From contig NZ_CP090059.1 of assembly GCF_021391395.1 (NCBI RefSeq), positions 186,001-250,000 of the forward strand: a DNA stretch of 64,000 nt. The letters are read 5' to 3'. How positions within the stretch are numbered: position 1 is the stretch's first letter; the number at the start of each line of letters is the position of its first letter. The translations under genes and the position numbers were made by a program. The notes under the pieces are model-generated. The model searched no databases. It saw only the letters and a program-made list of their open reading frames with translations, and was not told where the DNA came from. The DNA comes from Sphingomonas cannabina (GTDB taxonomy: Bacteria > Pseudomonadota > Alphaproteobacteria > Sphingomonadales > Sphingomonadaceae). Shown one piece after another: positions 47,458 to 56,341 of the stretch.

Positions 47458-48411
47458 TTAGGTCTTGATCAGCCCGATCTCGACCAGCCGCTCGTGCAGA
47501 TAGTCGTGCGCGGTGATCGGCTCGGGATAGCGGTTGGGATTGTCCGAGGTGATCGTCGACGGCAGCGTCTTGATCAGGAAATCGGGCGCCGGGTGCAGGA
47601 AGAAGGGCATCGAATAGCGCGAGAAGCCGCGCCGCTCGGGCGCCGGGTTGACGACGCGGTGCGTGGTCGAGGGCAGCACGTGGTTGGTGAGCCGCTGCAG
47701 CATGTCGCCGACATTGACCACCATCGCCCCCTCGGGCGGCCGCACCGGCAGCCATTGGCCGTCCTTGTCGAGCAGCTCGAGCCCCGCTTCCTCGGCGCCG
47801 AGCAGCAGGGTGATGAGGTTGATGTCCTCATGTGCCCCCGCGCGCACCTCCGGCGCGTCGGCCGGCACCGGCGGATAGTGGAGCAGGCGCAGCACCGAAT
47901 TGCCGTCCCTAACCGCGGGATCGAACCAGTGCGGCTCGAGCTTGAGATGGCGCGCGATCGCCGACAGCAGCCGGTCGCCCGCCGCGTCGAGCGCCGCGAA
48001 CAGGTCGAGGAAGGTCTCGCGGAAGCCCTCCGGCCGGTCGGGCCAGATGTTGGGCGCCATGTCCTTCTCGAAACGGTGCCCGGGCGGCAGCTCGCGGCCG
48101 ACGTGCCAGAATTCCTTGAGGTCGACATGGGTCGCACCCTTGGCGATCTCGGTCTTGAACGGGGTATAGCCGCGCGCCCCGCCGCCGCCGGGAACGAAAT
48201 ACTGGCGCTTCTCCTCCTCAGGCAGGTCGAAGAACGCTTTGGTCATCGCCCAGGCACGGTCGATCACCTCCCGCGGCACGCCGTGGTTGGAGACCATCGC
48301 GAAGCCGAAGCGCTCGAACGAGCCGCCGAGCTCGGCGGCGAAGGCGTCGGGATCGGCGTCCTGGTCGGCGAGATTGACCAGCGGCACCTGGGCGAGCGGG
48401 GTATCGAGCAT
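47458..48411 (-). CDS. Isopenicillin N synthase-like 2OG-Fe(II) oxygenase
   Basis: This cytoplasmic iron oxygenase has 317 residues. The N-terminal DIOX_N region (QVPLVNLADQDADPDAFAAE and GFAMVSNHGVP) is followed by the double-stranded beta helix with ligands in AGAHEDINLITLLLG (His-x-Asp), STTHRVVNP (His) and the 2OG-binding RYSMPFF. It resembles plant-type and bacterial isopenicillin N synthase family enzymes; no beta-lactam genes are near. Substrate unknown. A related biological role in secondary metabolism is unproven. Confidence 0.92.
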   Translation of the reverse strand: MLDTPLAQVPLVNLADQDADPDAFAAELGGSFERFGFAMVSNHGVPREVIDRAWAMTKAFFDLPEEEKRQYFVPGGGGARGYTPFKTEIAKGATHVDLKEFWHVGRELPPGHRFEKDMAPNIWPDRPEGFRETFLDLFAALDAAGDRLLSAIARHLKLEPHWFDPAVRDGNSVLRLLHYPPVPADAPEVRAGAHEDINLITLLLGAEEAGLELLDKDGQWLPVRPPEGAMVVNVGDMLQRLTNHVLPSTTHRVVNPAPERRGFSRYSMPFFLHPAPDFLIKTLPSTITSDNPNRYPEPITAHDYLHERLVEIGLIKT

Positions 48412-48485
48412 CGGCTAACGTCCTGATGGAAGCGGAAGTGCCGCCATCATAGGCCGTCGCACGGAGCCCGGCTAGTTTCGCCCGA

Positions 48486-48965
48486 TTAGCTTTCGAGGGT
48501 GATCACGCTCTCCGCGCCGGCCCCTGCCGCCTTGGTGATGAGCCTGAACGGTTTGCCTTCGTCGGTCGTGCCCGAAAGGCCGTCGCCTGCAGCGGTCAGC
48601 TTGAAGCCCTTGGCGGCGAGCTTGCCCTGGAACCATTCGCGCACCGCCGATGGCGCGATCGGACTGGTGAAGCTTATCCGCACCATGTCGTCGTCGCCCT
48701 TGTTGCCCTCGACGTTGATCCCGCCGATCTTCGAACCCGGCGGCAGGTGCACGCCGTTGATGTCGAAATCGTCGGCGTCGAGCTGGATCTTCGGCAGCTT
48801 GATCGCGCCCTTGAAGCCGGGTGCGTTCACCGAGACCGTGCCATCTTTCCCCGCCGATGCGTTGAAGCCGGCATCGGGATCGTTGACGTTCAGCGTGATC
48901 TCGGTGCCCTCACCGCTGCCGCACGCGGCGATGGCAAGCGGCAGAACGATCGAAGCAAGGCGCAT
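48486..48965 (-). CDS. Putative lipoprotein of unknown function
   Basis: This protein of 159 residues begins with a lipoprotein signal (LASIVLPLAIAACGSGEG, with Cys as lipid attachment site). The rest is rich in Gly and Asp, with IKLPKIQLDADDFDINGVHL and a C-terminal domain containing REWFQGKLAAKGFKLTAAGD. No known domain. A palindrome with a GntR (YtrA)-like pattern lies just upstream, between this gene and ppc. Confidence 0.75.
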   Translation of the reverse strand: MRLASIVLPLAIAACGSGEGTEITLNVNDPDAGFNASAGKDGTVSVNAPGFKGAIKLPKIQLDADDFDINGVHLPPGSKIGGINVEGNKGDDDMVRISFTSPIAPSAVREWFQGKLAAKGFKLTAAGDGLSGTTDEGKPFRLITKAAGAGAESVITLES

Positions 48966-48977
48966 GGCATGGCCTCC

Positions 48978-48997
48978 TGTATTATCTATCTAATACA
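48978..48997. promoter_or_regulatory. Palindromic operator before the lipoprotein and ppc genes
   Basis: TGTATTA (48978-48984) and TAATACA (48991-48997) are perfect 7-bp arms around TCTATC. The pattern resembles operators of YtrA-type GntR repressors (TGTATTA...TAATACA). The site lies 12 bases from the lipoprotein start and about 70 bases before ppc, so it could control either gene. No GntR gene is in the window. Confidence 0.5.
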
Positions 48998-49067
48998 CTA
49001 AGCATTTGTTCGGTTGCGGTCAACCATGCTCCGGGCCTATCGCCGCGCTGCAACATCAGGTGACACG

Positions 49068-51734
49068 ATGGCGACTCTCCCCCCGATCACCAACAATCCC
49101 GACGTCCGCTTCCTCGGACGCCTGCTCGGCGACGTGATCCGCGCCTATGGCGGCGAGGAACTGTTCAAGCGCACCGAATATATCCGCGCGACCTCGGTCG
49201 ACCGCGCGCGGGGCGTCGCCGGAGCGGATGCGATCGACCCGGGGCTGGAGCGGCTGACGCTCGACGAGACGCTCGATTTCGTGCGCGGCTTCATGCTGTT
49301 CTCGATGCTCGCCAACCTGGCCGAGGACCGGCAGGGCGTCGCCGCCGAGGAAGGCGCCGATCTTGCCCATGCGTTGGCGAAGCTCGAGCAGGATGGCGTC
49401 GATCGCAAGGCGGTGATGGCGTTGCTCGACGGCGCGCTGATCGCGCCGGTGCTGACCGCACATCCGACCGAAGTGCGCCGCAAGTCGATGATCGACCACC
49501 GCAACCGCATCGCCGAGCTGATGACGCTCCGCGATGGCGGAATTGCCGAGACCGAGGATGGCGACAAGATCGACGAGGCGATCCTGCGCCAGATCGCGCT
49601 CCTGTGGCAGACGCGCGTGCTGCGGCGCGAGCGGCTCTATGTCGCCGACGAGGTCGAGACCGCGCTCTCCTACCTGCGCGACGTATTCCTGCCGGCGCTG
49701 CCCGCGCTCTATGCGCGCTGGGACCGGGCGATGGGCCAGCGCGTGCCGAGCTTCCTCAAGCCCGGCAGCTGGATCGGCGGCGACCGCGACGGCAATCCCT
49801 TCGTCACCGCCGATTCGCTGCGACTGGCGCTGCGTAGGGCGGCCGAGACGGTGCTCAGCCATTATCTCGACGCCGTCAACGCGCTCGGCGCCGAGCTGTC
49901 GATCTCCAGCGACCACGCGGCCATTCCCGATGAGGTGACACAGCTCGCCGAAGCCAGTGGCGACAACGCGGCGAGCCGCGAGGACGAGCCCTACCGCCGC
50001 GCGCTCTCCGGCATCTACGCCCGCCTCGCCGCCACCTACGAGAAGCTGATCGGCCGCCCGGCACCGCGCCCGCACCCGCTCGTCGGCGAACCCTATGCCG
50101 ACCCGGGCGAGCTGCGCCGCGACCTGGTCGCGATCGCGCACGGCCTCGGCAGCGGGCCGCTCGCGAGCGAGGGCGCATTGGGGCGGCTGATCCGCTCGGT
50201 CGAGACCTTCGGCTTCCACCTCGCCACGCTCGACATGCGCCAGAACAGTGCAGTCCACGAGCGCGTCGTCGCCGAACTGCTCAAGGCAGCCGGCGTCGCG
50301 GAGGATTACGCGGGCCTGCCCGAGGAGGAGCGCGTCGCGCTGCTCCGCCGCGAGCTGGCGAGCCCCCGCCCCCTCACCAGCCCCTATGCGACCTATTCGG
50401 AGGAAACGGCGTCCGAACTGGCGATCGTCCACGCCGCCGCCGAGGCGCATGCCACCTACGGGCGCGGCTGCATCGTCAATTATGTGATCTCGATGGCAAC
50501 CTCGGTCTCGGACCTGCTGGAGGTGCACCTGCTGCTCAAGGAAGCCGGCCTCTATGTCCCCGGCGATCCGCCCGAGGGCCACATCATGGCAGTGCCGCTG
50601 TTCGAGACCGTCGCCGATCTGGAACGCGCGCCGGGGATCATGGCCGAATGGCTCGCGCTGCCCGAGGTCGCCGCGATCGCCCATGCCCGCGGCATGCAGG
50701 AAGTGATGATCGGCTACTCCGACTCGAACAAGGACGGCGGTTATCTCACCTCGACCTGGCAGCTCTCCAAGGGCTCGTCGGCGCTGAAACCGGTGTTCGA
50801 GGAGGCGGGCATCGCGATGCAGCTGTTCCACGGCCGCGGTGGTGCAGTCGGGCGCGGCGGCGGCTCGGCCTTCCAGGCAATCCAGGCGCAGCCGCCGGGC
50901 ACGGTGCAGGGCCGCATCCGCATCACCGAGCAGGGCGAGGTGATCGCGGCGAAATACGGCACCCGCGCCTCGGCGATGACCAATCTGGAGGCGATGGCAT
51001 CGGCGACGCTGCTCGCCAGCCTCGCTCCGGCCGAGCTGCCGGCCAAGGACGCCGAGCGCTTCCATGCGGCAATGGACCGGCTTTCCGACGCCGCGTTCAA
51101 GGCCTATCGCGGCCTCGTCTACGAGACCGAAGGCTTCCGCACCTTCTTCCGCCAGATGACGCCGATCGCCGAGATCTCCGGCCTCAAGATCGGCTCGCGT
51201 CCGGCCAGCCGCAAGAAATCCGACGCGATCGAGGACCTGCGCGCGATTCCCTGGGTGTTCTCCTGGAGCCAGGCGCGGGTGATGCTGCCTGGCTGGTATG
51301 GCGTCGGCGAGGCGATCGCGGCGTTCGAGGACAAGGGCCTGCTCCGCGAGATGGCGGGCGCGTGGCCGTTGTTCCAGTCGACGCTCGCCAACATGGAGCA
51401 GGTGCTCGCCAAGTCCGACATGGGCATCGCCAAGCGCTATGCCGCGCTGGTCGAGGACAAGGATTTGGGCGAAGCGATCTTCGGCCGCATCCGCGAAGGT
51501 TGGGAAACCACCCACGATGGTCTCCTCCAGGTCACCCGCCAGACCCGGCTGCTCGAGAAGAACCCCGGCCTCGAGACCTCGATCCGCCTGCGCCTGCCGT
51601 ACATCGAGCCGCTCAACCTGCTCCAGATCGAGCTGCTGAAGCGCCACCGCGCCGGTGAGGACGATCCGCGCGTCGGCGAGGGCATCCTGCTGTCGATCAA
51701 CGCGATCGCGACGGCGCTGCGGAACTCGGGCTGA
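49068..51734 (+). CDS. ppc: Phosphoenolpyruvate carboxylase
   Basis: This anaplerotic enzyme carboxylates phosphoenolpyruvate to oxaloacetate, 888 residues. Start is 49068 (MATLPPITNN). Signatures: LTAHPTEVRRKS with the catalytic histidine near residue 140, IGYSDSNKDGGYL, LFHGRGGAVGRGGG with the glycine-rich phosphate site, and the C-terminal end with the conserved ALRNSG. The 3' end overlaps the antisense thioesterase gene by 38 bases. Length matches bacterial PPC. Confidence 0.97.
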   Translation: MATLPPITNNPDVRFLGRLLGDVIRAYGGEELFKRTEYIRATSVDRARGVAGADAIDPGLERLTLDETLDFVRGFMLFSMLANLAEDRQGVAAEEGADLAHALAKLEQDGVDRKAVMALLDGALIAPVLTAHPTEVRRKSMIDHRNRIAELMTLRDGGIAETEDGDKIDEAILRQIALLWQTRVLRRERLYVADEVETALSYLRDVFLPALPALYARWDRAMGQRVPSFLKPGSWIGGDRDGNPFVTADSLRLALRRAAETVLSHYLDAVNALGAELSISSDHAAIPDEVTQLAEASGDNAASREDEPYRRALSGIYARLAATYEKLIGRPAPRPHPLVGEPYADPGELRRDLVAIAHGLGSGPLASEGALGRLIRSVETFGFHLATLDMRQNSAVHERVVAELLKAAGVAEDYAGLPEEERVALLRRELASPRPLTSPYATYSEETASELAIVHAAAEAHATYGRGCIVNYVISMATSVSDLLEVHLLLKEAGLYVPGDPPEGHIMAVPLFETVADLERAPGIMAEWLALPEVAAIAHARGMQEVMIGYSDSNKDGGYLTSTWQLSKGSSALKPVFEEAGIAMQLFHGRGGAVGRGGGSAFQAIQAQPPGTVQGRIRITEQGEVIAAKYGTRASAMTNLEAMASATLLASLAPAELPAKDAERFHAAMDRLSDAAFKAYRGLVYETEGFRTFFRQMTPIAEISGLKIGSRPASRKKSDAIEDLRAIPWVFSWSQARVMLPGWYGVGEAIAAFEDKGLLREMAGAWPLFQSTLANMEQVLAKSDMGIAKRYAALVEDKDLGEAIFGRIREGWETTHDGLLQVTRQTRLLEKNPGLETSIRLRLPYIEPLNLLQIELLKRHRAGEDDPRVGEGILLSINAIATALRNSG

Positions 51735-52137
51735 TCAGACCGGCGCGGTCGAGGAACGGCGCCGCCACCTCCGCCGGCACGCGGATCAGCCGGCTGCTCG
51801 CGCGGTCGATGATCGCCCAGGTGGTCTTCGCCTCGACCTTCACCTTGCCGTCCGCGCCGACGAAGCGGACGTAGCGGTCGAATCGCGCCCCGCGCGGCGG
51901 CTCCGGCACCCAGGTCTCGGCGGTGACGGTCTCGCCGGCCGCAACGTTGCCGCGATAGTCGATCTCATGCCGCGTCACGACCCAGACATAGGCCTCCGCA
52001 TGTTCGGCCGGCGCGACCGCATTCCAGTGCGCCACGGCGATGTCCTGGATCCAGCGCACCCACACCGCATTGTTGACATGGCCGAGCTCGTCGATGTCCT
52101 CGGCGGTCGCGGTGATCGTAAGCGTGAAGCGCGCCAT
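51697..52137 (-). CDS. Acyl-CoA thioesterase (hotdog fold, YbgC type)
   Basis: This protein of 146 residues has the 4HBT hotdog fold: DIDELGHVNNAVWVRWIQD contains the catalytic aspartate after GHVNN, followed by HEIDYRGNVAAGETV and FVGADGKVKVEAKTTWAII. Such enzymes release free acids from short acyl-CoA or acyl-phosphopantetheine. It is convergent with ppc and overlaps it by 38 bases at the 3' ends. Confidence 0.9.
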   Translation of the reverse strand: MARFTLTITATAEDIDELGHVNNAVWVRWIQDIAVAHWNAVAPAEHAEAYVWVVTRHEIDYRGNVAAGETVTAETWVPEPPRGARFDRYVRFVGADGKVKVEAKTTWAIIDRASSRLIRVPAEVAAPFLDRAGLISPSSAAPSRSR

Positions 52138-52176
52138 GGCCGCTTCCTAAAGAAGCGCCGCGGCCGCCGCCAGCCG

Positions 52177-52830
52177 TCAACGTGGGCTGGGGTGCGGCTT
52201 GAGGTCGATGCTGCGGATGCGCCAGCTGCGCTGCTCCGCCGTCGCACCGTCGATGTCGCCGGCGCGATGCAGCGTCACGTCGCCGCGCAGGCGGAAGGGC
52301 TCGCCGGATTTGAGCCGGCCATAGGCCTGTACCGGCACGGTCACATAGCGCTGGCCGGCACCGGCATCGATCCGCCCGGGAGCGCCGATCTCCGCATGGT
52401 ACTCCGCATATTTGGCGAAGCTGTCCGCGAACGCCTTGCCGCTCATGCCCGCCGACTGCGGCTCCCACAGCGCATAGGCGCGATCGTAGCGGCCTTGCTC
52501 GACCAGAGCGTAATAGCTCTGGACGACCTGCGCCGCGCCCTGTGCGCTCTCGGCGGTGAACGACGCCTCGGACACCGGCGTGCGGTCGTCGGGCAGTCCG
52601 CCCGGCTGGCCCGGCGGGATCGGCGCGACCGGCGGAAGCGCGGCGGTGTTGACCGCAGCATCCGCCGGTTCGGCCTCCGCGGCATTGCCGCCGGTGGAGG
52701 CGCTCTCGTCAGCCGGAACGTCGGTAATATTGGCCGGCTCGGCGGTCGCGACCTCATTCGCCGAGCCCGCCGGCTGGCCGTTGCACCCGGCCAGCACCAG
52801 GCATCCGGCGGCGATCAGGTGAATACGCAT
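52177..52830 (-). CDS. Lipoprotein with Ala-rich linker
   Basis: This protein of 217 residues has a lipobox (LAGC) after a short signal, a long Ala/Pro/Glu-rich linker, and a C-terminal domain with VVQSYYALVEQGRYDRAYAL and DFKPHPSPR-like ending. The middle resembles the NTF2-like lumazine-binding/ketosteroid-isomerase fold used in many lipoproteins of unknown function. It is followed by exbD after 54 bases including a hairpin. No function assigned. Confidence 0.75.
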   Translation of the reverse strand: MRIHLIAAGCLVLAGCNGQPAGSANEVATAEPANITDVPADESASTGGNAAEAEPADAAVNTAALPPVAPIPPGQPGGLPDDRTPVSEASFTAESAQGAAQVVQSYYALVEQGRYDRAYALWEPQSAGMSGKAFADSFAKYAEYHAEIGAPGRIDAGAGQRYVTVPVQAYGRLKSGEPFRLRGDVTLHRAGDIDGATAEQRSWRIRSIDLKPHPSPR

Positions 52831-52858
52831 GGCTGCTCCTCGTGGGCCTGGGCCCGTG

Positions 52859-52882
52859 AACGCGAGGACGTAGCCTCGCGTT
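52859..52882 (-). terminator. Hairpin at the exbD end
   Basis: Perfect 9-bp arms AACGCGAGG and CCTCGCGTT with a six-base loop lie a few bases beyond the exbD stop on the minus strand. No T-run follows, so a terminator role is likely but not certain. Confidence 0.5.
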
Positions 52883-52884
52883 CC

Positions 52885-53295
52885 TCACTCCGCCAGCGGC
52901 TTGTCGCCGACGAAGCCCAGCCGCCGGATATTGGCGCGCTTCACCTCCGCCAGTACCTGGTCGAAGCGCTCGTAGCGCGCCTCGGGATCGGTGCGCATGT
53001 GGAGCACCGGTTCCTCGCCGCCGGCCGTCAGCGCTGCCAGCAGCGGTTTCAACTCGGCGTCGGCGATGGCGCGCCCGTCCCAGCTCAGCGCCCCCGACCG
53101 CGCGATCTCCAGCCGGTGCGGCTGCTCGGGTGTCCCCATGCTCGGGCCCGGCTGCGGCAGGTCGATCGGTACCTTGTGCGTCATCGTCGGGATGGTGAGG
53201 ATCAGCATCACCAGCAGCACCAGCATGACGTCGATCATCGGCGTGATGTTGATGTCGGAAAAGGGCTCGGTCTCGCGCTTCGCTATGGCAGCCAT
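52885..53295 (-). CDS. ExbD/TolR-type energy transducer
   Basis: This inner-membrane protein of 136 residues transfers proton-motive force to outer-membrane receptors. Start 53295 (MAAIAKRETEPFSDINITPM) is preceded by GGAGGGTG; a longer in-frame start lies 33 bases upstream. One membrane helix (IDVMLVLLVMLILTIPTM) carries the conserved Asp of ExbD, followed by a periplasmic domain. No exbB or tolQ partner is adjacent, so it must work with genes elsewhere. Confidence 0.9.
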   Translation of the reverse strand: MAAIAKRETEPFSDINITPMIDVMLVLLVMLILTIPTMTHKVPIDLPQPGPSMGTPEQPHRLEIARSGALSWDGRAIADAELKPLLAALTAGGEEPVLHMRTDPEARYERFDQVLAEVKRANIRRLGFVGDKPLAE

Positions 53296-53506
53296 GGCAC
53301 CCTCCTGGTTGTTATGATGTAACGTCACTCAAAGGGTGTGTGGTGTCAACCGCCGACAGATTGGCGGCGCATCGGCGGAATGCTCGCAGTGTCTTGCCGG
53401 TCGTCATCGCCTTGCGGTCCAGAGGCCGAAGGTCGCATGTTCCTTGAACGCTGCCATGTTGGCGAGCGGCCGTCCCCGACAGCTGAAGGCCGGATCGGGG
53501 CAATAT

Positions 53507-53559
53507 TCAACCGATCGGTTGACAATTGCCGTCGCCGGCACATATTAAACCATATGGTT
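53507..53559 (+). promoter_or_regulatory. Promoter with two ArsR operators (second cluster)
   Basis: Two palindromes frame the promoter: TCAACCGATCGGTTGA (53507-53522) and AACCATATGGTT (53548-53559). A -35 TTGACA (53519-53524) overlaps the first palindrome, and TATTAA lies 18 bases further. The second palindrome covers the ATG at 53554, so the message is probably leaderless and the repressor would block both -10 and start. Confidence 0.75.
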
Positions 53560-53889
53560 GAACAACGACTTGACACCACCTTCGCCGCGCTTGCCGATCC
53601 CACCCGGCGGGGAATGCTGGCGCGGTTGGCCGAGGGCGAGCGCTCGATCGGCGAGCTCGCACAGCCCTTCGCGATGAGCTTCGCCGGCGCCTCCAAGCAC
53701 GTCCGCGCGCTGGAGAAGGCGGGGCTGGTCGAGCGCCGCAAGGCGGGACGGCAGATGCTCTGCCGCCTGCGCGCCGAGCCACTGCGCGAGGCCGAGGCGT
53801 GGCTGAGGCAATGGGAGAAGGTGTGGACCACCAGCCTCGACAGACTCGAGGCGCTGCTGCGCGGCGACAAGGGAGAGGAACGGTCATGA
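53554..53889 (+). CDS. ArsR-family regulator (second cluster)
   Basis: This winged-helix repressor has 111 residues. The first helices (TTFAALADPTRRGMLARLAE) and the recognition helix FAGASKHVRALEKAGLVERR place it in the SRPBCC-linked ArsR subgroup, without metal-binding cysteines. It heads a five-gene operon with DUF1428, two SRPBCC proteins and a VOC protein, all overlapping or within 30 bases. The palindromes at its own start codon suggest direct autorepression. Confidence 0.9.
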   Translation: MVEQRLDTTFAALADPTRRGMLARLAEGERSIGELAQPFAMSFAGASKHVRALEKAGLVERRKAGRQMLCRLRAEPLREAEAWLRQWEKVWTTSLDRLEALLRGDKGEERS

Positions 53890-54254
53890 GCTATGTCGAC
53901 GGCTTCGTGCTCGCGGTGCCGAGCGAGAATCGCGAGCGATTCCGCGCAATGGCGGCCGGAGTCGCCAGAATCTTCACCGAGCACGGCGCCCTGCGCGTCG
54001 TCGAATGCTGGGGCGACGACGTACCCGACGGCAAGGTCACGGACTTGAAGCGCGCGGTGCAGGCCAAGCCGGGCGAGATAGTCGTCTTCTCCTGGGTCGA
54101 ATGGCCGTCGAAGGAGGCGCGCGATGCCGGCAACGGAAAGATCGCCGCCGATCCGCGCCTTGTGCCCGACCCGGCCGATGCGGACATCATGGACCCCAAG
54201 CGCATGATTTTCGGCGGCTTCATGCCGATCGTCGACGAAGGGGGCGGGCGGTGA
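53886..54254 (+). CDS. DUF1428 family protein
   Basis: This protein of 122 residues shows the DUF1428 pattern: YVDGFVLAVPSENRERFRAM at the start, VVECWGDDVPDGKVTDLKRA in the middle and DPKRMIFGGFMPIVDEG at the end. The family consists of small YbaA-like proteins of unknown function, often in operons with ArsR regulators. It overlaps the regulator gene by four bases. Confidence 0.88.
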   Translation: MSYVDGFVLAVPSENRERFRAMAAGVARIFTEHGALRVVECWGDDVPDGKVTDLKRAVQAKPGEIVVFSWVEWPSKEARDAGNGKIAADPRLVPDPADADIMDPKRMIFGGFMPIVDEGGGR

Positions 54255-54282
54255 GTATCGGGTCCCACGGGGAGCCCAAAGC

Positions 54283-54729
54283 ATGACCGCCCCGATCGTC
54301 CTCACCGTCACGCGCGAGATCGCCGCACCGCCCGAGCACGTGTTCGACGCCTGGCTCGATCCTGTGCTCGCCGGACAGTTCCTGTTCCGCACCGACGAGG
54401 GCGAGCTGGTGACCTGCGAGATAGACGCCCGCGTGGGCGGCCGAGCCACCATCGTCGAGCGCCGCGGCGGCGTCGACGCGCATCATCGCCTGAAGTTCGA
54501 GGAGATCGATCGGCCGCGCCGGTTGGTGATGCTGTTCTCGGCCGATCCGGCCGCGGAGGGCGAATGGACCCGCGTCACGATCACGCTCGCGCCGAGCGGC
54601 GTCGGATCGACGCTGACGCTCACCCACGAAATGGCCCCGCAATGGGCCGAGTACGAGGACCGGACCCGGCAGGGCTGGACGATGATCCTCGGCAATCTCG
54701 CCCGCATCCTGGAGAGGCACCATGGCTGA
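54283..54729 (+). CDS. SRPBCC / AHSA1 protein, first of two
   Basis: This protein of 148 residues has the AHSA1 pattern: TREIAAPPEHVFDAWLDPVL, a GGRATIVERRGGVDAHHRL-like strand block, and a C-terminal ending in RQGWTMILGNLARILER. It overlaps the second SRPBCC gene by eight bases. Together with its neighbour it may bind the same small hydrophobic ligand, or one ligand and one cofactor; this is unknown. Confidence 0.88.
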   Translation: MTAPIVLTVTREIAAPPEHVFDAWLDPVLAGQFLFRTDEGELVTCEIDARVGGRATIVERRGGVDAHHRLKFEEIDRPRRLVMLFSADPAAEGEWTRVTITLAPSGVGSTLTLTHEMAPQWAEYEDRTRQGWTMILGNLARILERHHG

Positions 54730-55255
54730 CAGCGACATCATCACTGCCGCGGAACTGCGCTTCGAACGGTTGCTCGACGCACCGGTCGAGACCGTCTGGC
54801 AATATATCGTCGATCCCGAGCTTCGGGCGCGATGGTTCATGGGCGGTGGGATCGAGCCGCGCGTCGGCGGCCGGATCGAGATGGTGTTCGATCACGACCG
54901 CCTCTCCGACGACGAGGTGGCGATGCCCGAGCGCTATGCCGGCAACCGCGGCAAGCGCTGGCACGAGATGATCACCGCGATCGAGCCGCCGACGATGATC
55001 GCCTTCAGCTGGGTCGACGGCGAGGCCGGCACCGTGACGATCACGCTGGCTGATGCAGGCGAGGGCAGAACCCGGCTGAAGCTGCACCACACAGGGTTGC
55101 GCGGTCCGGCCGACGCCAGGAACTTCGGCGGCGGGTGGATGTCGCATCTCGACGTGCTCGAGGCGCGCATCGCCGGGCGGGGGGTGCCGGACTTCTGGGC
55201 GCTTCATGCGCGGTCGGAGGCGCAGGCCGCCGAGCTGCTGGGAGACGTCGGATGA
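54722..55255 (+). CDS. SRPBCC / AHSA1 protein, second of two
   Basis: This protein of 177 residues shows LRFERLLDAPVETVWQYIVD, ELRARWFMGGG and a C-terminal helix ending with WALHARSEAQAAELLGDV. It is longer than its neighbour by a C-terminal extension that continues into the VOC gene overlap. Ligand unknown. Confidence 0.88.
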   Translation: MADSDIITAAELRFERLLDAPVETVWQYIVDPELRARWFMGGGIEPRVGGRIEMVFDHDRLSDDEVAMPERYAGNRGKRWHEMITAIEPPTMIAFSWVDGEAGTVTITLADAGEGRTRLKLHHTGLRGPADARNFGGGWMSHLDVLEARIAGRGVPDFWALHARSEAQAAELLGDVG

Positions 55256-55638
55256 GCATCGCCGCGCATCCCTTCCTGATGTTCCAGGGCGAGGCGGCGG
55301 CCGCGCTGGCGCTGTACGAAGCATCGATCCCCGGAGCACGCGTCGAAAGATCTGCAGACGGCACCGAATCCGGGGGCGAGGCCGCGGTCGCGACGCTGGT
55401 CGTCGGCGACCTCGCGGTCCGAGTCTTCGACAGCCCGGTGAAGCATGCCTTCACCTTCACCCCATCCTTTTCGCTGTTCCTCGACTTCACCGGGGAGGAG
55501 GAACTGCGCGCCGTCGCCGATGCGCTCGGCGAGGGTGGGCAGGTGCTGATGCCGCTCGACAGCTATGATTTCGGACCGTTGTTCACCTGGCTCGTCGATC
55601 GTTTCGGCGTGTCGTGGCAGCTCAACCTGCTCCGCTGA
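55252..55638 (+). CDS. VOC-family PhnB-like protein
   Basis: This protein of 128 residues has the PhnB/YjdN-type VOC fold: AHPFLMFQGEAAAALALYEA then AVATLVVGDLAVRVFDSPVK and the C-terminal DSYDFGPLFTWLVDRFGV. Start 55252 gives the family N-terminus and overlaps the SRPBCC stop by four bases. It closes the second ArsR operon. Confidence 0.88.
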   Translation: MSIAAHPFLMFQGEAAAALALYEASIPGARVERSADGTESGGEAAVATLVVGDLAVRVFDSPVKHAFTFTPSFSLFLDFTGEEELRAVADALGEGGQVLMPLDSYDFGPLFTWLVDRFGVSWQLNLLR

Positions 55639-55711
55639 CCCTCCAGTCCGCCGCAAAGCTGCCGCGATCGAACGCTAGCGGCGGCCGCGGCGGTTTTCCG
55701 GAGACGCGGCG

Positions 55712-56341
55712 ATGACGCTTCACACATGGTGGCTATTCGTAGGAGCGGTCGTCCTGCTGTCGGGCACGCCGGGACCCAACATGCTCCACATCCTGTCGCG
55801 CAGCGTGGAGCTGGGAATGACGCGCAGCATCGCGGCGATGGCCGGCTGCCTGCTGGCGCTCGTGACCGTCCTTGCCGCGTCCGCCGCGGGGCTCACGACG
55901 CTCCTGCTCGCCGTACCCGGCGCGTTCGAGGTGCTGCGTTATGCCGGCGTCGCCTATCTGATCTATCTCGGTATCAGAGCCTGGCGTAGCGAGGTGACGC
56001 CGATCGACGTGAGCAAGGGCGATCTGCCCGCGACCGTTTCGACGACGGCGCTGTTCCGCGGGGGCTTCGCGATCTGCATCAGCAATCCCAAGCTGCTCCT
56101 GTTCGCCGCGGCCTTCCTGCCTCAGTTCGTCAATCCGGCGCTGCCGCAGGCACCCCAGTTCGCGATCCTCGTCGTGACCTTCGCTGCGATCGAGTGCTTC
56201 TGGTACGCCGTCTATGCGCTCGGCGGACGCTCGCTGTCCCATTATCTCGGCCGTCCCGCGATCAAGCGGGCGTTCAACCGCCTGACGGGGGTGATCTTCG
56301 TCGGCTTCGGCCTGGCCTTGCTGAAGGTGAAACCGTCCTGA
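55712..56341 (+). CDS. LysE-family exporter
   Basis: This inner-membrane exporter of 209 residues has six hydrophobic segments. The N-terminal hallmark is [19 protein letters not shown], followed by a long second segment and [12 protein letters not shown]. Relatives export amino acids or homoserine lactones; the substrate is unknown here. Its 3' end is overlapped on the other strand by the readthrough part of the thiolase frame. Confidence 0.9.
   Translation: MTLHTWWLFVGAVVLLSGTPGPNMLHILSRSVELGMTRSIAAMAGCLLALVTVLAASAAGLTTLLLAVPGAFEVLRYAGVAYLIYLGIRAWRSEVTPIDVSKGDLPATVSTTALFRGGFAICISNPKLLLFAAAFLPQFVNPALPQAPQFAILVVTFAAIECFWYAVYALGGRSLSHYLGRPAIKRAFNRLTGVIFVGFGLALLKVKPS

Noticed and set aside
49056..51647. 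863-codon open frame on the minus strand opposite ppc
   Set aside because: It mirrors the codon pattern of ppc, has no family signature, and long antisense frames are expected in GC-rich genes.
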